Shown: piece after piece, positions 7,746 to 16,662 of the stretch
How the letters are laid out: each line of letters starts with the position of its first letter
How positions within the stretch are numbered: position 1 is the first letter of the stretch
Origin: Planctomycetaceae bacterium
GTDB lineage: Bacteria; Planctomycetota; Planctomycetia; Pirellulales; Pirellulaceae
Assembly (NCBI GenBank): GCA_027487485.1
Contig: JAIYDN010000101.1
Coordinates: 1-64,000, forward strand
Length of the DNA: 64,000 bases
Direction: 5' to 3'
Notes under the pieces: generated by a model
Told to the model about the DNA's origin: nothing
The model's input: the letters and a program-made list of their open reading frames with translations, nothing else
Database searches by the model: none
Translations under genes and position numbers: made by a program

Positions 7746-9017
7746 TCAATCGTCACTTGGCCGATCCATCTCGTCACATGGATTTGTTCGCGAATCAATC
7801 GAATCGTTCTTTGGTATGATCACAATGCCCTTCTCACTCACGAAGAATCCACGCTGACGATCGTATTTTGGATCAAATCCGATCTCTGTTCCCTGTGGTA
7901 GCTTCACCCCTTTGTCGATAATGGCTCGCCGAATTCGACAATGTCTTCCGATCTCGACACCTTCAAACAAGATGCTATCCTCGACGGTAGAAAAGCTGTT
8001 TACTCGCACTTTTGGGCTCACGATACTGCGTAGAACACTCCCTCCACTGATGATTGATCCTCCGCAGACGATCGAGTCGAGTGCGGTGCCAATGCGATCG
8101 CTTTCAGCATGGCTTCCGAAAACGAATTTTGATGGGGGAAGACTTGCTTGATAGGTTCGAATGGGCCAAGCAGAATCATACAAGTTCAGCAATGGATCCA
8201 CCGCGATCAAATCCATGTTGGCTTCGTAGTACGCATCAATGGTTCCAACGTCCCGCCAGTATGAATCTGTTCTTCCGTTTTCGTCCTGAAATGGGAAGGC
8301 GAAGACACGGTGCGACTGTATTACCGATGGGATGATGTTTTTTCCGAAATCGCGCTGACTGCGAACGTCGCCCGCGTCGCGACACAATTGCTCCAACAAA
8401 AACCGAGCTGAAAAAACGTAGATACCCATCGAAGCGAGACAATGTGAGCAGTCTCCAGGAATCGTCAGTGGGACTTTTGGTTTCTCTTGAAACGCCACAA
8501 TTCGCTGTTTCTCATCGATCTGCATCACACCAAATTCTTTTGCTAATTCCGGGGCAACACGAAATGCGCCAATCGTCAGGTCCGCATTCAATCGACGATG
8601 ATAATCAACCATCGCTTGGTAGTTCATTTTGTAGACATGATCACCAGCCAAGATCAGGACGTTGGAAGCTTGATGCTTCTTAATCTCGTAGATGTTTTGA
8701 TAGACCGCGTCGGCTGTCCCTTGATACCAATGTTCGTCGATGCGTTGCTGCGGTGGAATATTATCGACGTACTCATTCAGTTCTCGGCAAAAGAAGCCTT
8801 TCCAGCCCATATTGATATGTCGATCGAGGCTTGTTGCTTTATACTGCGTCAAGACCAACATGCGTCGCAGACCGCTATTGAGGCAGTTGGAAAGGGCAAA
8901 ATCGATGATTCGATAGATGCCGCCAAAGGGAACTGCCGGCTTGGCCCGATCTCGCGTCAAGGGCCCAAGCCGAATTCCTTTTCCACCAGCCAAGATAACT
9001 GCCAACGTATCGTTCAT
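7746..9017 (-). CDS. glgC: glucose-1-phosphate adenylyltransferase
   Basis: This encodes 423 residues, normal for GlgC. It catalyses ATP + glucose-1-phosphate to ADP-glucose, the first committed step of glycogen synthesis. The N-terminus has LAGGKGIRLGPLT followed by KPAVPFGG and RIIDFALSNC. Later come WYQGTADAV, the nucleotide-site ILAGDHVYKM, and FQEKPK. The C-terminal part (about 300-405) is a left-handed beta-helix. The start overlaps the preceding small gene as ATGA, suggesting coupled translation. Bases just before the ATG (GTGGGATTGTGA) contain a GGA in the ribosome-binding position. No glgA or glgB is in the window. Confidence 0.96.
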   Translation of the reverse strand: MNDTLAVILAGGKGIRLGPLTRDRAKPAVPFGGIYRIIDFALSNCLNSGLRRMLVLTQYKATSLDRHINMGWKGFFCRELNEYVDNIPPQQRIDEHWYQGTADAVYQNIYEIKKHQASNVLILAGDHVYKMNYQAMVDYHRRLNADLTIGAFRVAPELAKEFGVMQIDEKQRIVAFQEKPKVPLTIPGDCSHCLASMGIYVFSARFLLEQLCRDAGDVRSQRDFGKNIIPSVIQSHRVFAFPFQDENGRTDSYWRDVGTIDAYYEANMDLIAVDPLLNLYDSAWPIRTYQASLPPSKFVFGSHAESDRIGTALDSIVCGGSIISGGSVLRSIVSPKVRVNSFSTVEDSILFEGVEIGRHCRIRRAIIDKGVKLPQGTEIGFDPKYDRQRGFFVSEKGIVIIPKNDSIDSRTNPCDEMDRPSDD

Positions 9018-9322
9018 TCACAATCCCACAACAAGAGATTGTGCTTCAAGTCCTTGGCTGAACAGAGATTTTCGCTTTCCATATTGATAACTGAACGTAC
9101 GATTCGTGCCAACTGAACAACTAGCATGACCTGAGCAATCATCCAAACTCGCCTACTTGACAGGTTTTTCTTCATTTCCTTTTGCTTCTCGGCTGCCATT
9201 TTCTTTGAAATGGCGTCTCTCATCACGCCATCCATATATCCCTGGTAATCTTCTCGCGTTCCAACTTCATTTTGTCGTTCCTCATCATCGGATTTGAGAA
9301 TGCCGCCCAATTGAGTTTGCAT
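9014..9322 (-). CDS. small protein with one membrane helix, unknown
   Basis: This encodes 102 residues from the ATG at 9322; the frame extends further upstream, but only across the carbonic anhydrase gene. Residues 1-55 are charged and helical (KKMAAEKQKEMKKN), then a hydrophobic run VWMIAQVMLVVQLARIV is a likely membrane or amphipathic helix. I recognise no family. Its position supports it: 14 bases after carbonic anhydrase and overlapping the glgC start by 4 bases (ATGA). Confidence 0.5.
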   Translation of the reverse strand: MQTQLGGILKSDDEERQNEVGTREDYQGYMDGVMRDAISKKMAAEKQKEMKKNLSSRRVWMIAQVMLVVQLARIVRSVINMESENLCSAKDLKHNLLLWDCE

Positions 9323-9336
9323 GGATTGAGCTCGGC

Positions 9337-10074
9337 CTATGTAAGGAACTCGACCGTGCCAGAGTTCAAATCGTAAACGCCGCCGACAATAGAAAGGTGC
9401 CCTGCCTCGATGGCTTCTGCTGCGTCTGCCAATTGACAGAGCTGAGTTACCGACCAACGCACATTCAATTCAACCGCTTGTTGAATCCGATCTGGTTCCT
9501 GTCCTTTGTCTGGCAGATTCGCTAGTCCAGGAGCAATCAATTTGAGCAGTTCCTGTATATGAGATGGTTCGCGTCTCTGCATTGCCTGAGACCTTACGGC
9601 CGCTGTCACCGCCCCGCAACCGCCATGACCAAGAACCACAATTAGCCGAGTCTTGAGATGTTCGGTCGCGTACTGAAGGCTTCCAACGACGTCCGGTGCA
9701 ACAACATTTCCCGCTACGCGAACTACGAACAGGTCACCCAGTCCCTGGTCGAATACCAACTCTGGCGGAACGCGAGAATCGCTGCATCCCAGAATCGTCG
9801 CGATCGGGTGTTGGGCCGGAACTAATTGCATTCGCCAATTCGTACTTTGATGGCCGTGAAAGGTTTCTCCTTTGGCGAATCGATCGTTTCCCTCCTTTAA
9901 ACACGCGATGATCTCCATGCCGGTGCTGGAGACAGGAAACGCTGTTTCAGGAGCCTCCGTTTTGCTGCAACGCGACTCAAGCCCTAAAGGTTCCTGACCT
10001 CCTTTTTTGGTTGCCGCATATGCAAAACCGCAACCAACTGCTCCAAGAGCTAGTCTTCGACTCACCTTCTTCAT
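9337..10074 (-). CDS. beta-carbonic anhydrase, exported
   Basis: This encodes 245 residues. It catalyses CO2 hydration. Zinc ligands are readable: Cys97 and Asp99 in CSDSRV (Arg101 completes the dyad), and His150 and Cys153 in HGGCGA. The N-terminus MKKVSRRLALGAVGCGFAYA looks like a twin-arginine or lipoprotein-like signal, so the enzyme is probably outside the cytoplasm. GAGGTAGC precedes the ATG. A 23-codon frame (ATG at 10142) ends by overlapping this start as ATGA and could be a short leader peptide. It lies between an ECF sigma gene and glgC on one strand. Confidence 0.92.
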   Translation of the reverse strand: MKKVSRRLALGAVGCGFAYAATKKGGQEPLGLESRCSKTEAPETAFPVSSTGMEIIACLKEGNDRFAKGETFHGHQSTNWRMQLVPAQHPIATILGCSDSRVPPELVFDQGLGDLFVVRVAGNVVAPDVVGSLQYATEHLKTRLIVVLGHGGCGAVTAAVRSQAMQRREPSHIQELLKLIAPGLANLPDKGQEPDRIQQAVELNVRWSVTQLCQLADAAEAIEAGHLSIVGGVYDLNSGTVEFLT

Positions 10075-10255
10075 TGCTGTGCTACCTCGCTAAGTCGACC
10101 GCTTCGAAACCATTCAAGGAATTGCAGTTCCCCAGTTGTCATTGGCGTGCTCGTTTCTGAAAGTCTTCGAAATGCGTATTGTTGCGTAAAAGATGAAGAT
10201 ATTGGCAAGAGTGATGTAGGACTAACTCTGCTAGGGTAAAGAATGTATGGCAAGC

Positions 10256-10816
10256 TTATGCGTCCACAATGGCCAGCTTCTCTCCAAGTCTGCGCCGCGC
10301 TCGAGTGCATCTAGCCCTGACCGCGTCCTTGGATAGTCCTAGTCGCTCCGCGCAATCGGCAACACTGAGTTCGTGTACCGCGCGAAGAGTGAGTATTTCG
10401 CGATAATCGCGTGGCAGTGTATCGATAGCCTTGGTAACAATTCGAACTGATTCTTGGCGAATCATTGATTCCAGGATACCGTCCTGTCTCGCGAGTCGTT
10501 CGGAGTCGAGCGACGCGCATGCTTGCTCACGTCGAGCCCGCCGCCGCGCTGCACGCAGTCGAATCAGACAAGCATTGCAAGTTACCCGATACACCCAAGT
10601 GTAGAATTCAGATCGGCCTTCAAATTTGTGTTCCGCTTGGATCATCGCGATCGCTGCATCTTGCATCGCGTCGTCTTGGTCCGCATGCGAATCGAAAAAA
10701 CGCTGGACTACGGACCGCATCAATGGTTCGTGACTCAGAATCCGTTCCCCTCGGACTGTGTTACTGCTCGCCTCGAATGTCTCGCTGGATTTTGGTTCAA
10801 ACAGTTTTAGTGCCAT
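10256..10816 (-). CDS. ECF-family RNA polymerase sigma factor
   Basis: This encodes 186 residues from the ATG at 10816, which has AGAGGTGGGCG directly upstream; the earlier in-frame ATG at 10840 lacks this. Region 2 is readable as FFDSHADQDDAMQDAAIAMI followed by FYTWVYRVTCNACLIRLR. Region 4 is LPRDYREILTLRAVHELSVADCAERLGLSKDAVRARCTRARRRL. There is no anti-sigma gene beside it. The start lies inside the csrA 3' end (20-bp overlap), so the two are almost surely co-transcribed. Confidence 0.9.
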   Translation of the reverse strand: MALKLFEPKSSETFEASSNTVRGERILSHEPLMRSVVQRFFDSHADQDDAMQDAAIAMIQAEHKFEGRSEFYTWVYRVTCNACLIRLRAARRRARREQACASLDSERLARQDGILESMIRQESVRIVTKAIDTLPRDYREILTLRAVHELSVADCAERLGLSKDAVRARCTRARRRLGEKLAIVDA

Positions 10817-11045
10817 CGCCCACCTCTTTCTGGGAATCATGCGCTACTGAGTTTTGGGTTTCGATAGAAATCGGAATGTGACGAAGGAATTCGTCTTCGC
10901 ACAATTCTTTGCGGAGTATTCGTACATCTGGGGGGGCGACGATTGCGAGCGATGTCCGGGCTGAACTCGATTTAACCACGACAATTCGCACCCCGCATTC
11001 CGGCAAGACGATTTCCTCTCCGACTTTGCGGCTTAGCACTAACAT
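10797..11045 (-). CDS. csrA: carbon storage regulator CsrA
   Basis: This encodes 82 residues. MLVLSRKVGEEIVLP is the conserved CsrA/RsmA start; the family core ends near residue 60 (RKELCEDEF), and about 20 extra polar residues follow. CsrA is a dimeric RNA-binding protein that recognises GGA in mRNA leaders. AAGGAAACTAG precedes the ATG. It is followed by an overlapping ECF sigma gene and, downstream, glgC. In E. coli, CsrA controls glgC translation, which makes this neighbourhood suggestive. The upstream region carries copy 2 of the structured repeat. Confidence 0.93.
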   Translation of the reverse strand: MLVLSRKVGEEIVLPECGVRIVVVKSSSARTSLAIVAPPDVRILRKELCEDEFLRHIPISIETQNSVAHDSQKEVGDGTKTV

Positions 11046-11064
11046 CTAGTTTCCTTCAAAGTTT

Positions 11065-11217
11065 GACGCAGTCGCAACATTCGTCGCGGCTTGCGTGATT
11101 CGGAGAGACACGCCTACGTGAATTCACACGATGCGCAAATAGCACCTAAATCATTGCTTCTAGGTCTATAAAGAGGTAGAGAAGAAGGACATAGAATTGT
11201 CTATGCCGAATGGTGTA
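11065..11217. repeat. structured intergenic repeat, copy 2 (csrA leader)
   Basis: Words shared with 4736-4890 in the same order: CGCAACATTCGTCGCGG (11073-11089), AAATCATT, ATAAAGAGG, AGAGAAGAAGGACATA (11178-11193) and CTATGCCGAATGG (11201-11213). The hairpin part is less perfect here (CGCAAC-ATTC-GTCGCG). Read on the minus strand, it ends 20 bases before the csrA start codon, so it forms or contains the csrA leader. The remaining 11218-11513 shows no supported gene and should hold the promoter of the DUF1559 operon. Confidence 0.65.
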
Positions 11218-11513
11218 TCTGCAACACCATTGCACGCGACATCACTTCGCTTTGAGACCGCCAGCACGTAAGCTTTGGCGTTGCGTCAAGTCGCACGCCC
11301 ATCGTCAGGAATTGGCTGTCGCAGTGATTTCTTGGCGTTACATCGCTTGCCCAATGTACGAACTTTTCTCAGATTGAGCGGTCCGGTCGAGCCTGAATCT
11401 ATAACTTTTGTTGTAGTAATTGGTGGATACAATGGCGGATTCTGGTGCGATCGAAACGTCCATAATAGTGGTGCTTGTGTCTTGGTACAATTCTCTGAAG
11501 AGGTTTAGATTAG

Positions 11514-12533
11514 ATGCGTCGAATCGATCTGCGTAAAACGAGTGGATTTTCTTTGGTAGAGCTTTTGGTCGTGATTGCCATCATAGGCATCTTGGTTGGT
11601 CTGTTATTGCCAGCCATTCAAGCGGCGCGCGATGCAGCCAGGAGGATGCAGTCGAGTAACAATCTACGTCAATTGGCACTTGCGAATGCCAATTTTGAGT
11701 CCGCCTTCAAGCACTTTCCAAATAGTGGCGGATTCGACTACACTCCTGGGATTCCTGCAAATTCATCGCCGTATGAAACGGTCTCGGAAGCGGGAATTAC
11801 TCCTAGCCCAAACGTTTACACTGTAATTCCAGGCTATGGTCAATTTCGCCCTCGATGGGGGCACCCTCGCAAAGCTCCGAGGTATCAGCTTGGGTCAACG
11901 TTCTACTCGTTACTTCCTTTTATTGAACAATTATCGCTTTTCGAGCTTCCAACGGCTGCCTTTAGGACGGGTGTTTCTGCCTTCTACATGCCGTCTAGAC
12001 GCGCTGCTATCGCGTTCGCCATTCCTCCAACCGATAACTTATATCCAGGCTGGGCCTACAACGACGCTGGATTTGGTCCAGCAGCGCGAACCGACTATGC
12101 CGCGAATGATCAAGTGTTCTTTACGACCTATGCGGGATGGGGTAAAGTGGGCCGATTCGCAAGTGTCACTGATGGAACATCTTCGACCATCGCATTTGGA
12201 GAAAAAGCCCTAGCACAAAGGGCTTATCAAGAAGGAAGCATGTATTGGGATGAGCCGTACGTCTTGGGGGGAACGGGAGGTGTTGGACGATGTGGCGATT
12301 CGTTCTATACTGACACGCAACTAAACACGTTCCCTGATCGCGTTTCAGGTCCTGGTTGGTCTGTTGGCCAAGAGTCCTGTGGTGGTGGAAATTGGGGTAC
12401 TCCCAGTGCAGGTGGTCCTCAATTCGCACTTCTGGATGGCAGCGTTCGACTGATGTCGTTCTCAACCGATCCCGAAATCGTTCGATTGATGATTCGTCCT
12501 GCAGATGGCGAAGCGAATCCACTAAGCGAGTAG
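11514..12533 (+). CDS. DUF1559 prepilin-like protein
   Basis: This encodes 339 residues. After a short charged lead comes the prepilin cleavage and helix motif [20 protein letters not shown], then [14 protein letters not shown], the signature of the planctomycete DUF1559 (SBP_bac_10-like) family. The C-terminal [12 protein letters not shown] is also typical. These are type II/IV-pilin-like exported proteins of uncertain role, often many per genome. It opens a seven-gene plus-strand run. The lipoprotein gene follows after 40 bases. Confidence 0.93.
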   Translation: MRRIDLRKTSGFSLVELLVVIAIIGILVGLLLPAIQAARDAARRMQSSNNLRQLALANANFESAFKHFPNSGGFDYTPGIPANSSPYETVSEAGITPSPNVYTVIPGYGQFRPRWGHPRKAPRYQLGSTFYSLLPFIEQLSLFELPTAAFRTGVSAFYMPSRRAAIAFAIPPTDNLYPGWAYNDAGFGPAARTDYAANDQVFFTTYAGWGKVGRFASVTDGTSSTIAFGEKALAQRAYQEGSMYWDEPYVLGGTGGVGRCGDSFYTDTQLNTFPDRVSGPGWSVGQESCGGGNWGTPSAGGPQFALLDGSVRLMSFSTDPEIVRLMIRPADGEANPLSE

Positions 12534-12573
12534 GTAGCTTACTCATTACAACTTTACGACGGATGAGAATTGC

Positions 12574-12960
12574 ATGCGTGAATTCGTATTTCTAGGGTGC
12601 TGCATCGGAGTGATGTTGCTAAGTGGTTGTGGTGAAAAGCCTCCACTGCTTGTGCCGGTAACAGGTACCGTAACCAAAGACGGAACTGGTGTGACCGCAG
12701 GGAGCATATTTTTTCATCCCGACGATGCTAACAGCTATTTGAAGGATACGCCAAGCAGTTTGTTGCAAACAGACGGCGGATTCACGATGAAAACATTTCC
12801 ATTTGGTGACGGCGTGCCTCCAGGCAAGTACAAGGTTACGCTAGGACCAGAAGTCGCAAATCGAATCGGACGACCGAAGTTGGGTAGACTAGAAACGACG
12901 ACTTGGTCGATTGATGTTCCAGAGTCGGGGATAGATGGATATCAGTTTGAAGCTCGTTGA
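12574..12960 (+). CDS. small lipoprotein with carboxypeptidase-regulatory-like fold
   Basis: This encodes 128 residues. The lipobox LLSGCG near residues 15-20 follows a short hydrophobic signal. The mature part (VPVTGTVTKDGTGVTAGSIFF, PPGKYKVTLG) is the small beta-sandwich seen next to DUF1559 genes in planctomycetes. Function unknown. It sits 40 bases after the DUF1559 gene and 18 bases before the binding-protein gene. Confidence 0.8.
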   Translation: MREFVFLGCCIGVMLLSGCGEKPPLLVPVTGTVTKDGTGVTAGSIFFHPDDANSYLKDTPSSLLQTDGGFTMKTFPFGDGVPPGKYKVTLGPEVANRIGRPKLGRLETTTWSIDVPESGIDGYQFEAR

Positions 12961-12978
12961 TGATCGAAAAGGTTTCTG

Positions 12979-14199
12979 ATGCGACGTTGGCCCCTTGTCT
13001 TTGTCTTCGCAGCCATCGTGTGCCTTGGATGCGGAAAAAGCAAGAATCAAACTCAAGCAATTGAGGGTTTGAGTTGGAGCGAAGTCGTCGAATCTTCCAA
13101 AGGGGCGACTGTGCGTTTTGCAATGTGGGATGGCGATCCCATGGTGAACGCTTACATCCGCGATTTTGTCGTTCCGAAGATGGCATCGGAGTATGGTATT
13201 CAGGTCAAACCAGTAAGTGGCCAAGGCAATGGAATTGTTTCCAAGTTACTTGTCGATATCGAAGCGAATCGAGCATCGGGCGACATCGATCTGATGTGGA
13301 TCAACGGAGAGACGTTTTACCAGCTTCGGCAACTCAAGGCTCTCTACGGTCCGTTCACGGAACGGCTACCAAATGCCGAATTGATCGATTGGTCCAATCC
13401 ATTCATTAGCTTAGACTTTCAACAGCCAGTCGAAGGCTATGAATGCCCGTGGGGAAATGTTCAGTTTGCAATCATCTATCATCCGGGCAGAGTCGCTGCG
13501 CCGCCACGAAATCATGTGGAATTGGCCGAATGGGTTCGAGCTCATCCAGGCCGTTTTTCTTTCGACACCAGCTTTACAGGTTTGACGTTTCTGAAGTCAC
13601 TGATGATCGGAATCGCAAACGAACCTAAGCTATTCGATGGGCCATTTGACGAAGTGCATTATAAAAATGCGTCTCAGAACCTCTGGAAGTACTTGAATGA
13701 AATCCGTCCATTTCTGTGGCGCAAAGGGGAAACATATCCGGAAAGTGTCTCGCAATTACATCGGCTATTCATGAACAACGAAGTCGACTTCAGCATGAGC
13801 AACAATGACGGCGAAGTCGACAATAAAGCCGTTCAAGGAATCATCCCTTTCGAGTCTCGCGCTTACGTGTTCGAATCGGGGACGATTCGAAACTCGCACT
13901 ATGTCGGAATCCCATTCAACTCTTCAGCCAAAGGAGCCGCAATGATACTTGCTAACTTCTTGATTTCAGCTGAGGCCCAATTCGAAAAGTCAAAGCCTTC
14001 TGTTTGGGGAGACGGTACAGTGCTCGATGTCAATCGATTGCCTGCGGAATGGAAAGCGAAGTTTGCACAGATTCCAGGGCGGGAGCGAATTGAGCCGCGA
14101 GAATCTTTGGAACAGAAAGCGTTGGCGGAACCTGCGCCTGAGATCATGGTAAGATTGCACGACGATTTTCGAAAGCACATTCTTAGCCATGCCAAGTGA
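12979..14199 (+). CDS. ynjB: YnjB-type ABC transporter substrate-binding protein
   Basis: This encodes 406 residues and is a lipoprotein (lipobox VCLGCG at about 14-19). Several stretches recall E. coli YnjB: GATVRFAMWDGD, DIDLMWINGETFYQL, and near the C-terminus WGDGTVLDVNRLP. YnjB is the periplasmic component of the uncharacterised YnjBCD importer (COG4134); its ligand is not established. Genes for two permeases and the ATPase follow, with the first permease start overlapping this stop by 11 bases. The call rests on recalled family similarity, not on a search. Confidence 0.85.
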   Translation: MRRWPLVFVFAAIVCLGCGKSKNQTQAIEGLSWSEVVESSKGATVRFAMWDGDPMVNAYIRDFVVPKMASEYGIQVKPVSGQGNGIVSKLLVDIEANRASGDIDLMWINGETFYQLRQLKALYGPFTERLPNAELIDWSNPFISLDFQQPVEGYECPWGNVQFAIIYHPGRVAAPPRNHVELAEWVRAHPGRFSFDTSFTGLTFLKSLMIGIANEPKLFDGPFDEVHYKNASQNLWKYLNEIRPFLWRKGETYPESVSQLHRLFMNNEVDFSMSNNDGEVDNKAVQGIIPFESRAYVFESGTIRNSHYVGIPFNSSAKGAAMILANFLISAEAQFEKSKPSVWGDGTVLDVNRLPAEWKAKFAQIPGRERIEPRESLEQKALAEPAPEIMVRLHDDFRKHILSHAK

Positions 14200-15058
14200 A
14201 CGTAGGCCGAGCCAAAACCTTCGAAGGGTTTCCTGGGGACCGCTCCTTGTCGTTGGCTGCATCGGAATTCCCATGGTTTGGTCTGTCGTCTACAGTATTT
14301 GTTATTCCTTTGGCATCCTTGGATTCCTATCGGAAGGACCGACTCTTAAGCATTGGATTTCCGCGATCGGGAATGGCGAAATCGCTTCGACTACGATCTT
14401 GAGCGTTGGAATTTCGCTACAAGTCACCTTGGTATCAACTGCCGCTGCGATTGGTCTGGTGCTCTTGGCACCACGAGGAATTGAAAGTCGCACGATGATG
14501 ACCATGGTTTCTGTTCTGTTGGGAATGCCAGTCGCGATTCATGCGTTTGTTGTGTATCAGATCTTTAGTGGCGGAGGACTCGTTTCGAGAGCTCTCCACT
14601 CAGTGGGTCTGGTCGGATCACCAGATGAAATGCCGGCGATGGTCAATGATGGATGGTCGATTGGAATCTGTATTGCTCTTACGGCGTCTTCGTTTCCAAT
14701 CGTCTATCTGTACTTTTCGCAGCTTTGGGCAACGCTCCGATTGGACAAGCATTGTCGACTTGCAGAATGCATTGGGGCTACGCGATGGCAAGGGAAGTTG
14801 CGAGTTGCTTTGCCAATGTTGCTGCGAAAGGGGAGGCCGATGATTGCTATGAGTTTTTTGAGCAATCTGGGTAGCTTTGAAATACCGTTGTTGTTGGGGC
14901 GTCAATCGCCACAGATGTTCTCCGTTCTGACGTATCGACGGTCCGGGCTTTACGACCTTGCTCGACGCCCTGAAGCGTTCGCGATCGCCACCGTCTACTT
15001 CGGAATGTGTTTGATCGTGTTGATTGTGTACCTGCGTTGGAGGGAGCACGATGAATAG
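14189..15058 (+). CDS. ABC importer permease, N-terminal half of YnjC
   Basis: This encodes 289 residues with about six hydrophobic spans. The coupling EAA-like loop is CRLAECIGATRWQGKLRVALP. In E. coli, YnjC is one long protein with two permease halves; here the halves are separate genes. The start overlaps the ynjB stop, and the next permease overlaps this stop by 8 bases, so translation is probably coupled throughout. Confidence 0.85.
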   Translation: MPSERRPSQNLRRVSWGPLLVVGCIGIPMVWSVVYSICYSFGILGFLSEGPTLKHWISAIGNGEIASTTILSVGISLQVTLVSTAAAIGLVLLAPRGIESRTMMTMVSVLLGMPVAIHAFVVYQIFSGGGLVSRALHSVGLVGSPDEMPAMVNDGWSIGICIALTASSFPIVYLYFSQLWATLRLDKHCRLAECIGATRWQGKLRVALPMLLRKGRPMIAMSFLSNLGSFEIPLLLGRQSPQMFSVLTYRRSGLYDLARRPEAFAIATVYFGMCLIVLIVYLRWREHDE

Positions 15059-15833
15059 GCTTCATCGCTTCTTCGCATTATTGGCCTTATGGACTTTGCT
15101 TGCGCCTGTGGGAATGCTAGTTTCGTTATCGATCGGAAGTGGATGGAGTTATCCGCGCCTGCTGCCAGACCGAATAGACTTGTTGCCATGGCGGGTTTTT
15201 TTTGCAAGCCGGGATGGAATCGTTACCGCCTTGTTGCATTCGACCATGATGAGTTTGTTGGTCAGCGCGAGTAGCACATTGCTTGGACTTGTCGCTGGCC
15301 GGTCGCTTCGAAAACACGCGAGTTTGTGGCTTCGAGTGATCGCCTACATTCCTTTCGGTGTCTCTCCCATGGTGATTGGTACTTGCCTTTACGATTTGGA
15401 AGTGCATCTCGGTGTTGCGGGCAGAATGATGGGTGTTTTGATGGCCCAGTTTATTTTTGCCTTTGGATTTTCGACGGTGTTGTTTTGTGAACTTTGGAAC
15501 ACAAGAACGGACCGTCTAGAATCGTTGGTCATAGAGCTTGGGGGTTCTCGTTGGTCGATCTGGCGCCATGCGATATGGCCATATGCGCATCGACTGATTC
15601 TTGTTTCGTTGTTGCAAACTGCCTTGTACTCATGGCTCGACTACGGACTCATATCGGTTCTTGGCGGCGGGAATGTCCCTTCGATTACCCTTACATTGTA
15701 CAGTTACATTCGAGAGGGAAGTGTCAATCAAGCTGCTCAGTCAGGATTGGTATTGATGCTGCCACCAGTAGTTGGGTTTGCCGTGAGTATGTCTTTATTG
15801 CGGCCGCGACATGACGGCGAGAAAACCAACTGA
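15051..15833 (+). CDS. ABC importer permease, C-terminal half of YnjC
   Basis: This encodes 260 residues from the ATG at 15051, preceded by GGAGGGAG; the GTG/ATG choices upstream are rejected. About six hydrophobic spans are visible. The coupling loop is VIELGGSRWSIWRHAIWP. It pairs with the previous permease. Its stop shares one base with the ATPase start (TGATG). Confidence 0.85.
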   Translation: MNRLHRFFALLALWTLLAPVGMLVSLSIGSGWSYPRLLPDRIDLLPWRVFFASRDGIVTALLHSTMMSLLVSASSTLLGLVAGRSLRKHASLWLRVIAYIPFGVSPMVIGTCLYDLEVHLGVAGRMMGVLMAQFIFAFGFSTVLFCELWNTRTDRLESLVIELGGSRWSIWRHAIWPYAHRLILVSLLQTALYSWLDYGLISVLGGGNVPSITLTLYSYIREGSVNQAAQSGLVLMLPPVVGFAVSMSLLRPRHDGEKTN

Positions 15834-16615
15834 TGTCTGTACCGCTACCAACTTCAGCACCAATGGATTTTGTCACGCCTGAGGTCCCACGATCGGTTTT
15901 GCAACTTCGAAAAATTGCACATCAATTTGGCTCGAAGATTGTGCTGCGAAATGTTTCGCTGGACGTCTTCAGCGGAGAAACACTGGTTATTCTCGGTGAT
16001 TCAGGATGCGGAAAAACGACTCTCTTAAATATCTCGGCCGGACGGATGGAACCTACATCAGGTGAAGTATTGATCGATCAGAAATCGCTAGCGAGCCAAT
16101 CGGTTCGAGAGCGTCGGATCATCTATCTAGACCAAGAGTCCCTGTTGTTCGATCATCTCAATGTCTTCGAGAACGTAGCATTTTCGCTTCGACTGGCACA
16201 CCGTCCTCGCGATGAAGTGAATCGTCGCGTTGGGGAAATCTTGCGATCCGTCGAACTCGAGGATCACGCTCAGCATTCGAGCTGGCAACTTTCTGGAGGA
16301 CAGAGACAGCGTACTGCTTTCGCACGGGCAATTTTGGCCAATCCAAAGGTACTGCTTTTGGACGAACCTTTTTGCAGTTTGGATGGTCGGAGTCGCGCCT
16401 CCATGCAGGAGTTGTACATCAAACTTCGAGCCGATTTCCAAATGACATCCGTCTTCGTCACGCACGACGTCAAGGAGGCGCTTCGAGTGGGTAGTCGATT
16501 TGCCATGATGCGCGATGGCATGCTGAAGACGTATCCAAGTCGACAAGCATTCATGGAAGATGAATCGACCGGAGTTTCAGATGAAATTAGATTCTGGCGG
16601 GAGACGAGCGAGTGA
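15833..16615 (+). CDS. ynjD: ABC transporter ATPase, YnjD-like
   Basis: This encodes 260 residues. Walker A is GDSGCGKTT, the Q-loop region is YLDQESLLFDHLNVFENV, the signature is LSGGQRQR, Walker B is VLLLDEPF, and the H-loop is VTHD. All catalytic residues are present. It drives the importer formed by the preceding three genes. The first about 20 residues are a non-conserved lead; a later ATG (MDFVTPEV) is possible, but the overlap with the permease stop favours the start given. Confidence 0.92.
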   Translation: MSVPLPTSAPMDFVTPEVPRSVLQLRKIAHQFGSKIVLRNVSLDVFSGETLVILGDSGCGKTTLLNISAGRMEPTSGEVLIDQKSLASQSVRERRIIYLDQESLLFDHLNVFENVAFSLRLAHRPRDEVNRRVGEILRSVELEDHAQHSSWQLSGGQRQRTAFARAILANPKVLLLDEPFCSLDGRSRASMQELYIKLRADFQMTSVFVTHDVKEALRVGSRFAMMRDGMLKTYPSRQAFMEDESTGVSDEIRFWRETSE

Positions 16616-16662
16616 TTCGAAGTTACTGGACGCCATCTCATTACAAAGGTTTCTAGCAGTTC

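Noticed and set aside
9014-9457. Long form (147 residues) of the small gene before glgC
   Set aside because: Its first 45 residues only cross the carbonic anhydrase gene; the ATG at 9322 is used instead.
10071-10310. 79-residue frame between the sigma and carbonic anhydrase genes
   Set aside because: Mostly overlaps the sigma gene; only its last 23 codons could be a leader peptide, mentioned under carbonic anhydrase.
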